Translations under genes and position numbers: made by a program
Notes under the pieces: model-generated
Database searches by the model: none
The model's input: the letters and a program-made list of their open reading frames with translations, nothing else
Told to the model about the DNA's origin: nothing
Shown here: piece after piece, positions 55,905 to 64,000 of the stretch
How the letters are laid out: the number at the start of each line of letters is the position of its first letter
Position numbering within the stretch: position 1 is the first letter of the stretch
NCBI RefSeq assembly: GCF_003674095.1
Contig: NZ_RDBF01000002.1
Location: forward strand, 124,001-188,000
Source of the DNA: Aeromicrobium phragmitis
GTDB lineage: Bacteria > Actinomycetota > Actinomycetes > Propionibacteriales > Nocardioidaceae
Direction: 5' to 3'
Length of the DNA: 64,000 nucleotides

Positions 55905-57403
55905 ACGAGCGCAGCAGCACCCTCGTCCCCTTCGAGGATGCCCTCACGCGGTACGAGCCGGTGATGGGTCTGGAGGTTCACGTCGAGCTGAACACCGCCA
56001 CCAAGATGTTCTGTGGCTGCGCGACCGCGTTCGGCGCCGAGCCGAACACGCAAGTCTGCCCGGTGTGCCTCGGCTTGCCCGGTGCCCTGCCGGTGGTCAA
56101 CGAGAAGGCCGTGGAGTCGGCCATCCGGATCGGGCTCGCACTCAACTGCGAGATCGCGGAGTGGTGCCGGTTCGCCCGGAAGAACTACTTCTACCCGGAC
56201 ATGCCGAAGAACTTCCAGACCTCGCAGTACGACGAGCCGATCGCGTTCGACGGCTGGACCGAGGTCGAGGTCGACGGCGAGATCTTCCGGATCGAGATCG
56301 AGCGCGCGCACATGGAGGAGGACACCGGCAAGTCGCTGCACGTGGGCGGCTCCACGGGCCGCATCCACGGCGCGTCGCACTCGCTGCTGGATTACAACCG
56401 CGCCGGTATCCCGCTCATCGAGATCGTCACCAAGCCGATCGAGGTGCCGGGGGACAAGGCCCCGGCGGTCGCCCGCGCCTACGTCAATCACCTGCGTGAT
56501 CTGATGCTCGCGCTCGGGGTCTCCGATGCGCGGATGGACCAGGGCTCGTTGCGTGCAGACGTCAACCTCTCGCTGCGGCCGTCCGGCACCACGACGTTCG
56601 GTACGCGCAGCGAGACCAAGAACGTCAACTCGTTCCGTTCGGTCGAACGGGCCGTCCGCTTCGAGGTCAGCCGGCACGCCGGCATCCTCGACGCCGGCGG
56701 GTCGGTCGTGCAGGAGACGCGACACTTCCACGAGTCCGACGGCAGCACGTCGGCGGGCCGGGAGAAGTCCGATGCCGAGGACTACCGCTACTTCCCGGAA
56801 CCGGACCTCGCGCCCGTCGCCCCCTCGCGGGCCTGGGTCGACGAGCTTCGCGCGACGCTGCCCGAGCCGCCGGCGGAACGACGCAAGCGGCTGCAGAGCG
56901 AGTGGGGCTTTTCCGACCTGGACATGCGCGACACCGTCGGAGCCGGCGCGCTCGACCTCGTCGCGGCCACGATCGAGGCCGGCGCGTCACCGGCGGCGGC
57001 CAAGAAGTGGTGGCTGGGTGAGTTGGCCCGCCGCTCCAACGAGCAGGGCGTCGACATCGCCGCGCTGCCGATCACCCCGCAGCAGGTGGCCGAGATCCAG
57101 TCGCTGATCGACGCGGGCCGGATCAACGACAAACTCGCGCGCTCGGTCTTCGACGGGGTGCTCGCTGGCGAAGGCAGCGCAGAGGAGGTCGTGGCGGCAC
57201 GTGGTCTGGAGGTCGTGTCGGACGACGGGGCCCTCAGCGCCGCCGTCGATCAGGCCATCGCCGACAATCCGGACGTTGCGGACAAGATCCGTGGCGGCAA
57301 GATGCAGGCGGCGGGCGCGCTCATCGGTGCCGTCATGAAGCAGATGCGCGGCCAGGCCGATGCAGCCCGCGTGCGCGAGCTCATCCTCGAGAAGCTCAGC
57401 TGA
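55901..57403 (+). CDS. gatB: Asp/Glu-tRNA amidotransferase subunit B
   Basis: The 500-residue subunit binds the tRNA, activates the side chain with ATP and adds ammonia delivered from GatA. The N-terminal catalytic cradle begins [15 protein letters not shown] and has zinc-type cysteines in FCGCATAFG and CPVCLGLPG. The C-terminal YqeY-like tail domain (about 350-500) contacts tRNA. The start is GTG 55901, overlapping the gatA stop. A hairpin terminator follows. Its presence implies the organism lacks at least one of AsnRS or GlnRS, most likely GlnRS. Confidence 0.96.
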   Translation: MNERSSTLVPFEDALTRYEPVMGLEVHVELNTATKMFCGCATAFGAEPNTQVCPVCLGLPGALPVVNEKAVESAIRIGLALNCEIAEWCRFARKNYFYPDMPKNFQTSQYDEPIAFDGWTEVEVDGEIFRIEIERAHMEEDTGKSLHVGGSTGRIHGASHSLLDYNRAGIPLIEIVTKPIEVPGDKAPAVARAYVNHLRDLMLALGVSDARMDQGSLRADVNLSLRPSGTTTFGTRSETKNVNSFRSVERAVRFEVSRHAGILDAGGSVVQETRHFHESDGSTSAGREKSDAEDYRYFPEPDLAPVAPSRAWVDELRATLPEPPAERRKRLQSEWGFSDLDMRDTVGAGALDLVAATIEAGASPAAAKKWWLGELARRSNEQGVDIAALPITPQQVAEIQSLIDAGRINDKLARSVFDGVLAGEGSAEEVVAARGLEVVSDDGALSAAVDQAIADNPDVADKIRGGKMQAAGALIGAVMKQMRGQADAARVRELILEKLS

Positions 57404-57433
57404 CCGCCTTCCTTCAGCTCAGGTGGGACAGGA

Positions 57434-57462
57434 CGGGCCCGGATCGACGCGATCGGGGCCCG
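57434..57462 (+). terminator. Terminator after gatCAB
   Basis: CGGGCCCGGATCG (57434-57446) pairs with CGATCGGGGCCCG (57450-57462) with one mismatch around a three-base loop, followed by TTCC. Confidence 0.82.
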
Positions 57463-57497
57463 TTCCTACGCCGCTCGCGGACGATGCCGCAGCGGCC

Positions 57498-57503
57498 TAG
57501 ATT
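57498..57503 (+). promoter_or_regulatory. Candidate -10 of the patatin-like gene
   Basis: TAGATT ends six bases before GTG 57510 and no ribosome site is present, as for a leaderless transcript. Confidence 0.45.
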
Positions 57504-57509
57504 GGGCGC

Positions 57510-58505
57510 GTGACGATGCAGCGCAGCGCCGATCTCGTCCTCGAGGGTGGGGGAGTCAAAGGGATCGCCCTGGTGGGAGCGGCGGTCGCGCTGGCCGAGC
57601 ACGGGTACCGGTTCGAGCGGATCGCGGGATCATCGGCCGGTGCTCTGGTCGGTGCCATCATCGCGGCGATGCAACAACGCGGCGAGTCGATGGACCGCGT
57701 GGACGACATCATGCGCACGGTCGACTACCGGGCGATGCTGGACCGTCGGCGCGGCGGTCGCCTGTTGCGCTGGTGGCCGCGCGCCGCGGACGCATGGGGC
57801 GTCTTGTTCCATCTCGGCGCGTACCGCGGCGCCCATCTGCAACGCTGGCTCGCCGGCGTCCTCGGCGACCTCGGGGTGCGAACCTTCGGTGACCTGCGCT
57901 TCGACGACCCGGGCACCTCGTTGGCCCCGGGCCTCTCCTACCGCCTCGTCACCACCGCCAGCGACCTCTCGCGGCAACGCGTCATGTATCTGCCCTGGGA
58001 CCTCGCGGCATACGGCCGCGACGCGGACGCGTTTCCAGTCGCTCGCGCTGTCCGCGCGTCGGCGGCCATCCCGTTCCTGTTCGAGCCGGTGCGGATGAAG
58101 TCCTCGTTCGGACTGTCGACGCTCGCGGACGGCTCACTCTTGCGCAGCTATCCGGTCGAGGCGTTCGACCGCACGGACGGGCGGCCGAGCCGATGGCCGA
58201 CGATCGGTGTGCGGCTCAGTTCACCCGCGGGGGAGCGCGCCAAAGCCAAGCCGGTGACGGGACCGGTCTCGCTGCTGATGAACCTGATCTTCACGACGGT
58301 CGACTCGACGCAGATCCGCCACGTCAGTGATCCGGTCGATGTCGATCGCAGCATCTTCGCCAAGCCCCGGGGCGTGCGTTGGACTGATTTCGACTTGACG
58401 CCCGAGCAGCAGCAGAGCCTCTATGAGGCCGGCCATACCGCGGCGCAGCGGTGGGTCGCCAAGCATCCGGAGGGACCCGTGCTCTCGCCTCGCGCGCTGC
58501 CGTAG
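57510..58505 (+). CDS. Patatin-like phospholipase
   Basis: This 331-residue predicted lipid acyl hydrolase uses a Ser-Asp dyad. The oxyanion loop is LEGGGVKGIA (residues 11-20). The nucleophile elbow GSSAG gives Ser42, and the catalytic aspartate is D207 in LADGSLL. All are intact, so activity on phospholipid or neutral lipid is likely. No signal peptide is present, so it should act in the cytoplasm or at the inner membrane face. The start is taken at GTG 57510 from the -10 spacing. ATG two codons later is possible. It stands alone, downstream of the gatB terminator. Confidence 0.88.
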   Translation: MTMQRSADLVLEGGGVKGIALVGAAVALAEHGYRFERIAGSSAGALVGAIIAAMQQRGESMDRVDDIMRTVDYRAMLDRRRGGRLLRWWPRAADAWGVLFHLGAYRGAHLQRWLAGVLGDLGVRTFGDLRFDDPGTSLAPGLSYRLVTTASDLSRQRVMYLPWDLAAYGRDADAFPVARAVRASAAIPFLFEPVRMKSSFGLSTLADGSLLRSYPVEAFDRTDGRPSRWPTIGVRLSSPAGERAKAKPVTGPVSLLMNLIFTTVDSTQIRHVSDPVDVDRSIFAKPRGVRWTDFDLTPEQQQSLYEAGHTAAQRWVAKHPEGPVLSPRALP

Positions 58506-58517
58506 CGCGCTTGTCAA

Positions 58518-58553
58518 CCATATGACTTGATTTGTGAGAAGGTAAGCATATGG
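58518..58553 (+). promoter_or_regulatory. AT-rich palindrome at the satD start
   Basis: CCATATG (58518-58524) and CATATGG (58547-58553) are exact inverted arms 22 bases apart. The right arm contains the start ATG of the SatD-like gene. The intervening AT-rich stretch is unusual in this genome and carries a GAGAAGG ribosome site. An autoregulatory site for the HTH protein encoded downstream is possible. Confidence 0.45.
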
Positions 58554-59164
58554 CTGTCGCTCTGATCGGAGACTTGGTGAACTCGCGCGGGTGGGATGAT
58601 CGCGCGGCGCTGCACCGTGCCCTCCTGGCCGCGTGCGATGCTGCCGACCAGCGGATCCCCGGGGCGGAACAACCGCCCGAACCGACGATCGGCGACGAGT
58701 TCCAAGCAGTCTACGCCGACCTCGCCGATGCCGTCGACGCCGTGCTCGTGCTGCGACTCGCGCTCCCGCACCCGGCGGACTGCCGGGTGGGTATCGGCGT
58801 GGGGGACGTGGCGGTTGTCGGCGCGACCTCGTACGGTCTCACGCAAGACGGATCCGCGTGGTGGGCCGCCCGCGAGGCGCTGGAGTCGCTCGAAGCGAGC
58901 GAACGGCGCGTCCCCGGCGTGCGCACGCGGGTCCACTGGGCCGAGGAGCGACAGAAGGAGGAGTACGTGAACGGCTACGCCGCCTGCCGTGACCACATCG
59001 TCAGCGGATTCGACGCGCGGCAGCGCCGGCTCGCCCTCGGCGCCCTCGACGGCCGCACCCAGACCGAACTCGCCGACGAGGAGGGCATCACCAGGTCGGC
59101 CGTCTCCCAAAGCCTGCGCCGCAGCGGGGCGCTCGTGCTCAAGGAGCTCTGGACCCGCTCATGA
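58550..59164 (+). CDS. SatD-family protein with C-terminal helix-turn-helix
   Basis: The 204-residue protein has the SatD pattern: MAVALIGDLVNSRGWDDRAA at the N-terminus, EPTIGDEFQAVYADLADA and RVGIGVGDV in the nucleotidyl-cyclase-like core. A C-terminal helix-turn-helix follows (about 160-200, TQTELADEEGITRSAVSQSL). The family is of uncertain function. The HTH suggests it binds DNA, perhaps sensing a nucleotide through the core. Its stop overlaps the membrane-protein gene by four bases (ATGA), a pairing seen in other bacteria. GAGAAGG precedes ATG 58550. Confidence 0.8.
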   Translation: MAVALIGDLVNSRGWDDRAALHRALLAACDAADQRIPGAEQPPEPTIGDEFQAVYADLADAVDAVLVLRLALPHPADCRVGIGVGDVAVVGATSYGLTQDGSAWWAAREALESLEASERRVPGVRTRVHWAEERQKEEYVNGYAACRDHIVSGFDARQRRLALGALDGRTQTELADEEGITRSAVSQSLRRSGALVLKELWTRS

Positions 59165-59850
59165 TCCTGGCTTCGCTCCTGCTCGCTGCGCTCGGCGTCG
59201 CCGACCTCGTCCGCCGCCCCGGCGCGCGCACCCGGGCACTGGAACTTCCCTTCCTCGCCGCGCTCGCCGTCTTCGTGCTCGGCGCCGCCGCCTTGGGCTA
59301 CGGGCGCGAGGGCATCTGGGTGGCCGTCCCGGCGATGGCCGTCGTGGCGAGTTGGCTCGCGGCGCAGCGTCAGGCTCGGCTTGACGGGCTGATGGCCGGT
59401 GCCGCGGCGCTGTTCGTCGCGCTGCTGTTCGGACAGCACGTGCCGCGCCACGAACCACCGATCGGGCAGTGGTACACCGGGCTCGAGATCCCAGCTCTGC
59501 ACGGCGTCTCACTCGACACCGCGGTACTCGGTCTGTCCGTCGTGCTCTTTCTCGTCCAGTCGGCCAATGTCGTGGTCCGCGCGGTGTTGCGCAAGGCCGG
59601 TCCCGCAGTGCTCGACGAAGAGCAGGAGCTTCAGGGCGGACGCATCCTCGGCCCCATCGAGCGGGTGTTCATCTTCGCGATGGCGCTGGCCGGTCAGTAC
59701 GCCGCCGTCGCAGCGGTCATGGCGGCCAAGGGAGTGCTGCGGTTTCCGGAGATCTCACGCGACGCCGCTGGCGGCAGCCGGGCCGAGTACGTCCTGGTCG
59801 GCAGTTTCGTCAGCTGGGCGCTGGCGTTCGCAGCCGTCCCCTTGTTCTGA
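59161..59850 (+). CDS. DUF3307-like membrane protein paired with SatD
   Basis: The 229-residue protein is mostly hydrophobic, with about six helices. The C-terminal block [20 protein letters not shown], followed by [11 protein letters not shown] and [12 protein letters not shown], matches membrane proteins found next to satD genes (DUF3307 type). Function is unknown. The tight ATGA coupling to the SatD-like HTH protein suggests the two form a sensor-regulator unit. It ends 41 bases before ilvD, which has its own probable promoter. Confidence 0.72.
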   Translation: MILASLLLAALGVADLVRRPGARTRALELPFLAALAVFVLGAAALGYGREGIWVAVPAMAVVASWLAAQRQARLDGLMAGAAALFVALLFGQHVPRHEPPIGQWYTGLEIPALHGVSLDTAVLGLSVVLFLVQSANVVVRAVLRKAGPAVLDEEQELQGGRILGPIERVFIFAMALAGQYAAVAAVMAAKGVLRFPEISRDAAGGSRAEYVLVGSFVSWALAFAAVPLF

Positions 59851-59879
59851 CCCGCAACCGAACCGCGAGAGCTGCGGCG

Positions 59880-59885
59880 TACCCT
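59880..59885 (+). promoter_or_regulatory. Candidate -10 of ilvD
   Basis: TACCCT ends six bases before ATG 59892. The gap is TTTTCC, with no ribosome site, so a leaderless mRNA is likely. Confidence 0.45.
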
Positions 59886-59891
59886 TTTTCC

Positions 59892-61595
59892 ATGACCCCC
59901 GCGGACCACACCTCCGACCAGATCGACATCAAGCCGCGCAGCCGAACGGTCACCGACGGCATCGAGGCCACCGCGTCGCGCGGCATGCTCCGCGCCGTCG
60001 GCATGGGCGACGACGACTGGGAGAAGCCTCAGATCGGCGTCGCCTCGAGCTGGAACGAGATCACGCCGTGCAACCTCTCGCTCGACCGCCTGGCCAAGGC
60101 GTCGAAGGAGGGCGTGCACGCCGGAGGGGGCTACCCGCTGGAGTTCGGCACCATCAGCGTCTCCGACGGCATCTCGATGGGCCATGAGGGCATGCACTTC
60201 TCGCTGGTCAGCCGCGAGGTCATCGCCGACTCGGTCGAGACCGTCATGATGGCCGAGCGACTGGACGGCTCCGTGCTGCTGGCCGGCTGCGACAAGAGCC
60301 TGCCGGGCATGCTCATGGCCGCCGCCCGCCTCGATCTCGCGAGCGTCTTCCTGTACGCGGGCACGATCATGCCCGGCAAAGTCGACGGCGAGGACGTCAC
60401 CCTGATCGACGGCTTCGAAGGCGTCGGAGCGTGCATGAAGGGTCTCATCTCCCGCGAGCAGCTCGACAAGATCGAGCGCAACATCTGCCCCGGCGAGGGC
60501 GCCTGCGGTGGCATGTACACCGCCAACACGATGGCCTCGGTGGCCGAGGCGATCGGCATGAGTCTGCCGGGCTCGGCCGCTCCGCCGGCCGTGGACCGCC
60601 GCCGCGATGGGTACGCCAAGGCGTCGGGCGAGGCGGTGGTGAATCTGCTCCGCAAGGGGATCACCGCCCGCGACATCATGACGCTCGAGGCCTTCGAGAA
60701 CGCCATCGCCGTCGTCATGGCCCTGGGCGGTTCGACGAACGCCGTGCTGCACCTGCTCGCGATCGCGCGCGAAGCGCAGGTCCCGCTGACCCTCGACGAC
60801 TTCAACCGCATCGGCGACAAGGTCCCGCACCTGGGCGACCTCAAGCCGTTCGGCAAGTACGTGATGTACGACGTCGATAAGGTCGGCGGTATCCCGGTCG
60901 TCATGAAGGCGCTGCTCGACGCCGGCCTGATGCACGGCGACACGCTCACCGTCACCGGCAAGACGATGGCCGAGAACCTGGCCGACCTGGGCCTGGACGG
61001 CGGGGTCGACGGTAGCGTCATCCGCCCGCTGGACGAGCCGATCCATCGCACCGGCGGCATCACGGTGCTGCACGGATCCCTCGCTCCGGAGGGCGCCGTG
61101 GTCAAGAGCGCGGGCTTCGACTCCGACGTCTTCCGCGGTACGGCCCGGGTGTTCGACGGCGAACGCGCGGCGATGGACGCGCTCGAGGACGGCACGATCG
61201 TGCCCGGCGACGTCGTGGTCATCCGGTACGAGGGGCCGAAGGGTGGCCCGGGCATGCGCGAGATGCTCAAGATCACCGGTGCCATCAAGGGTGCGGGCCT
61301 CGGTAAGGACGTGCTCCTGCTCACCGACGGCCGGTTCTCCGGCGGTACGACCGGCCTCTGCGTCGGCCACGTCGCGCCCGAGGCGGTGGACGGTGGCCCC
61401 ATCGCCTTCGTCCGGACCGGCGACATCATCGAGCTCGACATGGCCAACCGCACGCTCGAGGTCGAGATCGCCACCGAGGAGCTCGAACGCCGCAAGGAGG
61501 GGTGGAGCCCGCTGCCCCCCAAGTACACCAGCGGCGTGCTGGCCAAGTACCGCAAGCTCGTGTCGTCGGCTGCCGACGGCGCCGTCTGCGGCTGA
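59892..61595 (+). CDS. ilvD: Dihydroxy-acid dehydratase
   Basis: The 567-residue iron-sulfur enzyme dehydrates 2,3-dihydroxy acids to 2-oxo acids in valine, isoleucine and pantothenate synthesis. The three cysteines expected to hold the cluster are present in [21 protein letters not shown] and [14 protein letters not shown], which fits a [2Fe-2S]-type enzyme. C-terminal [18 protein letters not shown] is typical. An upstream open frame is a shadow of the preceding gene; ATG 59892 matches the family start. It is not joined to other ilv genes here. Confidence 0.95.
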   Translation: MTPADHTSDQIDIKPRSRTVTDGIEATASRGMLRAVGMGDDDWEKPQIGVASSWNEITPCNLSLDRLAKASKEGVHAGGGYPLEFGTISVSDGISMGHEGMHFSLVSREVIADSVETVMMAERLDGSVLLAGCDKSLPGMLMAAARLDLASVFLYAGTIMPGKVDGEDVTLIDGFEGVGACMKGLISREQLDKIERNICPGEGACGGMYTANTMASVAEAIGMSLPGSAAPPAVDRRRDGYAKASGEAVVNLLRKGITARDIMTLEAFENAIAVVMALGGSTNAVLHLLAIAREAQVPLTLDDFNRIGDKVPHLGDLKPFGKYVMYDVDKVGGIPVVMKALLDAGLMHGDTLTVTGKTMAENLADLGLDGGVDGSVIRPLDEPIHRTGGITVLHGSLAPEGAVVKSAGFDSDVFRGTARVFDGERAAMDALEDGTIVPGDVVVIRYEGPKGGPGMREMLKITGAIKGAGLGKDVLLLTDGRFSGGTTGLCVGHVAPEAVDGGPIAFVRTGDIIELDMANRTLEVEIATEELERRKEGWSPLPPKYTSGVLAKYRKLVSSAADGAVCG

Positions 61596-61632
61596 GGGGT
61601 ACGGCAGGCTGCGACGCGCCTGCGATGGCAAC

Positions 61633-61670
61633 GCTTTCAGCGCGCTGAAAGCATCGCCGCCCCCTATACT
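61633..61670 (+). promoter_or_regulatory. 20-bp palindrome and -10 box of the PAS-SpoIIE gene
   Basis: GCTTTCAGCGCGCTGAAAGC (61633-61652) is a perfect 20-base palindrome with a central CG step. It covers the -35 region of a strong -10, TATACT (61665-61670), which ends six bases before GTG 61677. It is a likely operator. It lies 38 bases after the ilvD stop and could alternatively fold as a terminator. Confidence 0.6.
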
Positions 61671-61676
61671 TCGGGG

Positions 61677-63209
61677 GTGAATCGTGACGTATTCTCGGCC
61701 GCCGGGACGATCCGCTCGGCGTACGACGAGGTCGACTGGGACGCGACGCCGCTCGGTCACCCCTCCACGTGGAGCGTGACGTTACGAGACACCGTCGATC
61801 TGATGCTGCACAGCAAGTTCGCGATGACACTGCTGTGGGGGCCGGAGTTCGTGCTCGTGTACAACGAGGCGTACGTGCCGGTGATCGGTGACAAGCACCC
61901 GTCCGCGCTCGGGCGGCCAGCGCGTGAGGCCTTCCCCGAGGCATGGGACGTCATCGGGCCGTTGATGCGCCAAGCCCGCGAGACCGGCGTGGCGACGCAT
62001 GTCATCGATCAGAAGCTGCCCTTGTTCCGGCACGGGTTCCTCGAGGACTGCTACTTCAGCTACTCCTACTCGCCGGTTCGCGGGCCGTCAGGTGAGATCG
62101 AGGGCGTCATCGACGTCATGATGGAGACCACGCGCGAGATGGCCGTCAGCCGACGCAGCGAACTCATCGTCCAGCTGGCCGACGCGCTCCTGCCCGCGCA
62201 GAGCCGCGAGGACGCCGTGCGACGCGCGATCGAGGTGCTGACTCGAAGCGATACCGATCTCGCCTCGGCGGTGATCGGGCCGCTCGAGGCCACGGATGCC
62301 GAACCGACGAATTCTCGGCGCCTCGTGATGGACCTCGGAGCAGCGAGTGGTGAGGAACGATTGGCCCTCGATGTCGTTCTCAGCCCCGGGTTGGTCGTCG
62401 ACGACCACACCACGGCGTTCGTCAAGGTCATCGCCGACACCATCGGCCGGGCACTCGACCGGGTGGCGGCGATGGAGGCCGAGCGGCGGGCCGGCGAACT
62501 CACCCGCCAGCTGGCTGAGACGTTGCAGCGCAGTCTGCTGCCGGAGGTGACCTCGCCGGAGCGGTTCGAGATGGCAGTCCGCTACCAGGCGGCCTCAGAG
62601 CAGGCGCAGATCGGCGGCGACTGGTACGACGTCTTCCCGCTTTCGGACGGGTCGTTGGCCTTCGCCGTCGGCGATGTCTCCGGCCACGATCGCGAGGCCG
62701 CCGCGGCGATGGCCCAGGTGCGGAATCTGCTGCGCGGAATCTCCTTCACCCAACCCGACTCGCCGGGGCTCGTCATGCAAGCGCTCGACAGAGCTCTGGA
62801 GGGGCTCGGGGTCGGCGCCGTGGCGACGGCCCTGTTCGCTCGCTTGGACGAGCGGCCCGACGGGATCGAGATGCGGTGGAGCAACGCCGGCCACCCGGCA
62901 CCGATCCTGCTGTGCGCCGACGGCAGCGCTCAGCTGCTGGAAACGGCGCCGGAGCTCATGCTCGGCGTCGACGGGGCCTCCCCGCGCCGCGATCACGTCA
63001 CGCCGCTGGCGCCCGGCGACGCGGTGGTCTGTTACACCGACGGGCTCGTGGAGCGTCGCGATCGGGGGGTTCACGAGGGCATGAACGAGCTTCTCGCGCT
63101 GCTGCAGGGGTACACGCACCTCAGTTCGGACGCGCTGTGCGACCTCATCGCGACCTTCGCGACTGACGCCGAGGACGACGTCGCGGTGCTGGTGCTGCGC
63201 GCTCGCTGA
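61677..63209 (+). CDS. PAS-like / SpoIIE-type PP2C serine phosphatase
   Basis: The 510-residue cytosolic protein has an N-terminal PAS-like sensor (about 15-150, MTLLWGPEFVLVYNEAYVPV, DCYFSYSYSPVRGPSGEIEG). A degenerate GAF-like region follows (about 160-275), then a coiled linker. The SpoIIE/RsbU phosphatase domain lies at about 290-505. Metal-binding aspartates are visible in IGGDWYDVFPLSDG, VGDVSGHDREAAAAM and YTDGLVERRDRG. Such proteins usually dephosphorylate anti-sigma antagonists in stress signalling. No sigma factor, anti-sigma or antagonist gene is adjacent, so its partner is unknown. The start GTG 61677 fits a leaderless promoter with a palindromic operator. Confidence 0.87.
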   Translation: MNRDVFSAAGTIRSAYDEVDWDATPLGHPSTWSVTLRDTVDLMLHSKFAMTLLWGPEFVLVYNEAYVPVIGDKHPSALGRPAREAFPEAWDVIGPLMRQARETGVATHVIDQKLPLFRHGFLEDCYFSYSYSPVRGPSGEIEGVIDVMMETTREMAVSRRSELIVQLADALLPAQSREDAVRRAIEVLTRSDTDLASAVIGPLEATDAEPTNSRRLVMDLGAASGEERLALDVVLSPGLVVDDHTTAFVKVIADTIGRALDRVAAMEAERRAGELTRQLAETLQRSLLPEVTSPERFEMAVRYQAASEQAQIGGDWYDVFPLSDGSLAFAVGDVSGHDREAAAAMAQVRNLLRGISFTQPDSPGLVMQALDRALEGLGVGAVATALFARLDERPDGIEMRWSNAGHPAPILLCADGSAQLLETAPELMLGVDGASPRRDHVTPLAPGDAVVCYTDGLVERRDRGVHEGMNELLALLQGYTHLSSDALCDLIATFATDAEDDVAVLVLRAR

Positions 63210-63227
63210 CCGTCCGGACGCGACCGG

Positions 63228-63233
63228 TAGAAT
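63228..63233 (+). promoter_or_regulatory. Candidate -10 of the SDR gene at 63240
   Basis: TAGAAT ends six bases before GTG 63240. CTGACC (63206-63211) upstream could be the -35 with a 16-base spacer. Confidence 0.5.
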
Positions 63234-63239
63234 CGCGCG

Positions 63240-64000
63240 GTGTCTGACATCGATCCCGACGAGCTCGCCATCGCCTTGAAGGTGCTCGACGCCGCCCAGT
63301 ACCTCGGCGACGAGGACGAGGCATACGTGGCGCTGCGCCGGGCGTGCGGCAAGTTCTACAAGGACGTCAAGAAGCAGCGGCGCAAGGCCAAGCGTGAGGC
63401 GGTCGCCGCGGCGGATCGGGCGGTGATCGAGGCGACCGCGACCGGCTCGGCGCGGCGGATCGACGACGAGACCGCGGGTCTGCCGCTGGTGTCCAGCGCG
63501 CGTGGAGCCACCGCGGGCACGTTGATCGTTCCGAGGCCCTGTTACATCTGCAAGCAGGACTACACCGTGGTGGACGCGTTCTACCACCAGCTCTGTCCCG
63601 ACTGCGCGGCGATGAGCCACGCCAAGCGCGACGCCCGCACCGACCTGACCGGTAAGCGCGCGCTGTTGACCGGCGGACGAGCGAAGATCGGGATGTACAT
63701 CGCCCTGCGGCTGCTGCGCGACGGTGCCCACACCACCATCACGACGCGGTTCCCGCGCGACGCCGTCCGCCGGTTCCAGTCGATGCCCGACAGCGGTGAG
63801 TGGATCGACCGGCTCAAGATCGTCGGCATCGACCTGCGCGACCCGGCCCAGGTCATCGGCCTCGCCGACGACGTCGCGGCGTCCGGTCCGCTGGACATCC
63901 TCATCAACAACGCCGCGCAGACCGTCAAGCGCTCGCCGGGCGCCTACCAGTCGCTCATCGAGGCCGAGGCCGCGCCGCTTCCCGAGGGCCGGCTGCCCGA
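63240..64000 (+). CDS. Short-chain dehydrogenase with N-terminal zinc ribbon (partial, runs off the window)
   Basis: The first 253 codons are present and the gene continues past the end. Residues about 1-95 are a charged helical region (FYKDVKKQRRKAKREAVAAA). At about 100-130 a four-cysteine ribbon CYICKQDYT...HQLCPDCAAM is seen. From about residue 137 a Rossmann fold begins (TGKRALLTGGRAKIGMYIAL). It continues with a DLRD acidic strand and the NNAA motif (LDILINNAAQTV) of short-chain dehydrogenases. The coenzyme loop reads TGGRAKIG rather than TGxxxGxG. The start GTG 63240 is 30 bases after the phosphatase stop, with a leaderless-type -10. Substrate and full length cannot be determined. Confidence 0.82.
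   Translation, partial: MSDIDPDELAIALKVLDAAQYLGDEDEAYVALRRACGKFYKDVKKQRRKAKREAVAAADRAVIEATATGSARRIDDETAGLPLVSSARGATAGTLIVPRPCYICKQDYTVVDAFYHQLCPDCAAMSHAKRDARTDLTGKRALLTGGRAKIGMYIALRLLRDGAHTTITTRFPRDAVRRFQSMPDSGEWIDRLKIVGIDLRDPAQVIGLADDVAASGPLDILINNAAQTVKRSPGAYQSLIEAEAAPLPEGRLP

Noticed and set aside
59694..61760. 688-codon minus-strand open frame opposite ilvD
   Set aside because: Antisense shadow of a highly conserved dehydratase; no recognisable protein.

Overview
The window is chromosomal DNA of a high-GC actinobacterium. Coding is dense, ATGA stop/start overlaps are frequent, and GTG and apparently leaderless starts are common. The run etfB-etfA ... cysteine desulfurase-mnmA ... MetE-like-ligA ... 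gatCAB follows the order remembered for Mycobacterium tuberculosis. The minimal type VII locus, Flp/Tad locus, NrtR-nadABC operon and imuA'-imuB-dnaE2 cassette would suit a Nocardioidaceae-like genus such as Aeromicrobium. That placement is inference.

Layout. 0-7.3 kb: a lipoprotein, a GNAT-Nudix fusion, an acyltransferase-like membrane protein, the fructose PTS pair fruA-ptsH, an enoyl-CoA hydratase and a coiled-coil membrane protein. 7.3-14.8 kb: electron-transfer flavoprotein etfBA, then a complete oligopeptide/dipeptide ABC importer. 14.9-20.7 kb: the SOS mutagenesis cassette imuA'-imuB-dnaE2 behind a perfect LexA box. 20.7-25.5 kb: an Eis-type acetyltransferase, cytosine permease, yeast-type cytosine deaminase and a divergent PucR regulator. 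25.5-31 kb: nrtR-nadA-nadB-nadC-cysteine desulfurase (NAD synthesis with Fe-S supply). 31-40 kb: a Flp/Tad pilus operon of nine genes followed by a membrane-spanning LysM-SARP/BTAD regulator. 40-46.4 kb: a compact type VII secretion locus (FHA-EccC ATPase, lipoprotein, Sec-secreted protein, WXG100-type protein). 46.6-57.5 kb: cysteine desulfurase-mnmA, a GNAT, a MetE-like protein, ligA, a possible PD-(D/E)XK protein and gatCAB. 57.5-64 kb: a patatin-like lipase, a SatD/DUF3307 pair, ilvD, a PAS-SpoIIE phosphatase and the start of a zinc-ribbon short-chain dehydrogenase cut by the window end.

Between genes lie three families of short palindromic repeats: around TGAGTGTGACGTTTCGC, GGCGGTGAGCTGTCACGCA and CGAGTGGTGCAGATTCGCGAT. 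They cluster near the DNA-repair cassette, eis/codB and the mnmA-MetE interval. The last family includes a near-perfect 74-bp tandem duplication. Several promoters place a TAnnnT -10 box six or seven bases before the start codon, the pattern of leaderless mRNAs. No tRNA, rRNA, CRISPR array, insertion sequence or prophage is visible, and no gene-free gap exceeds 300 bases.
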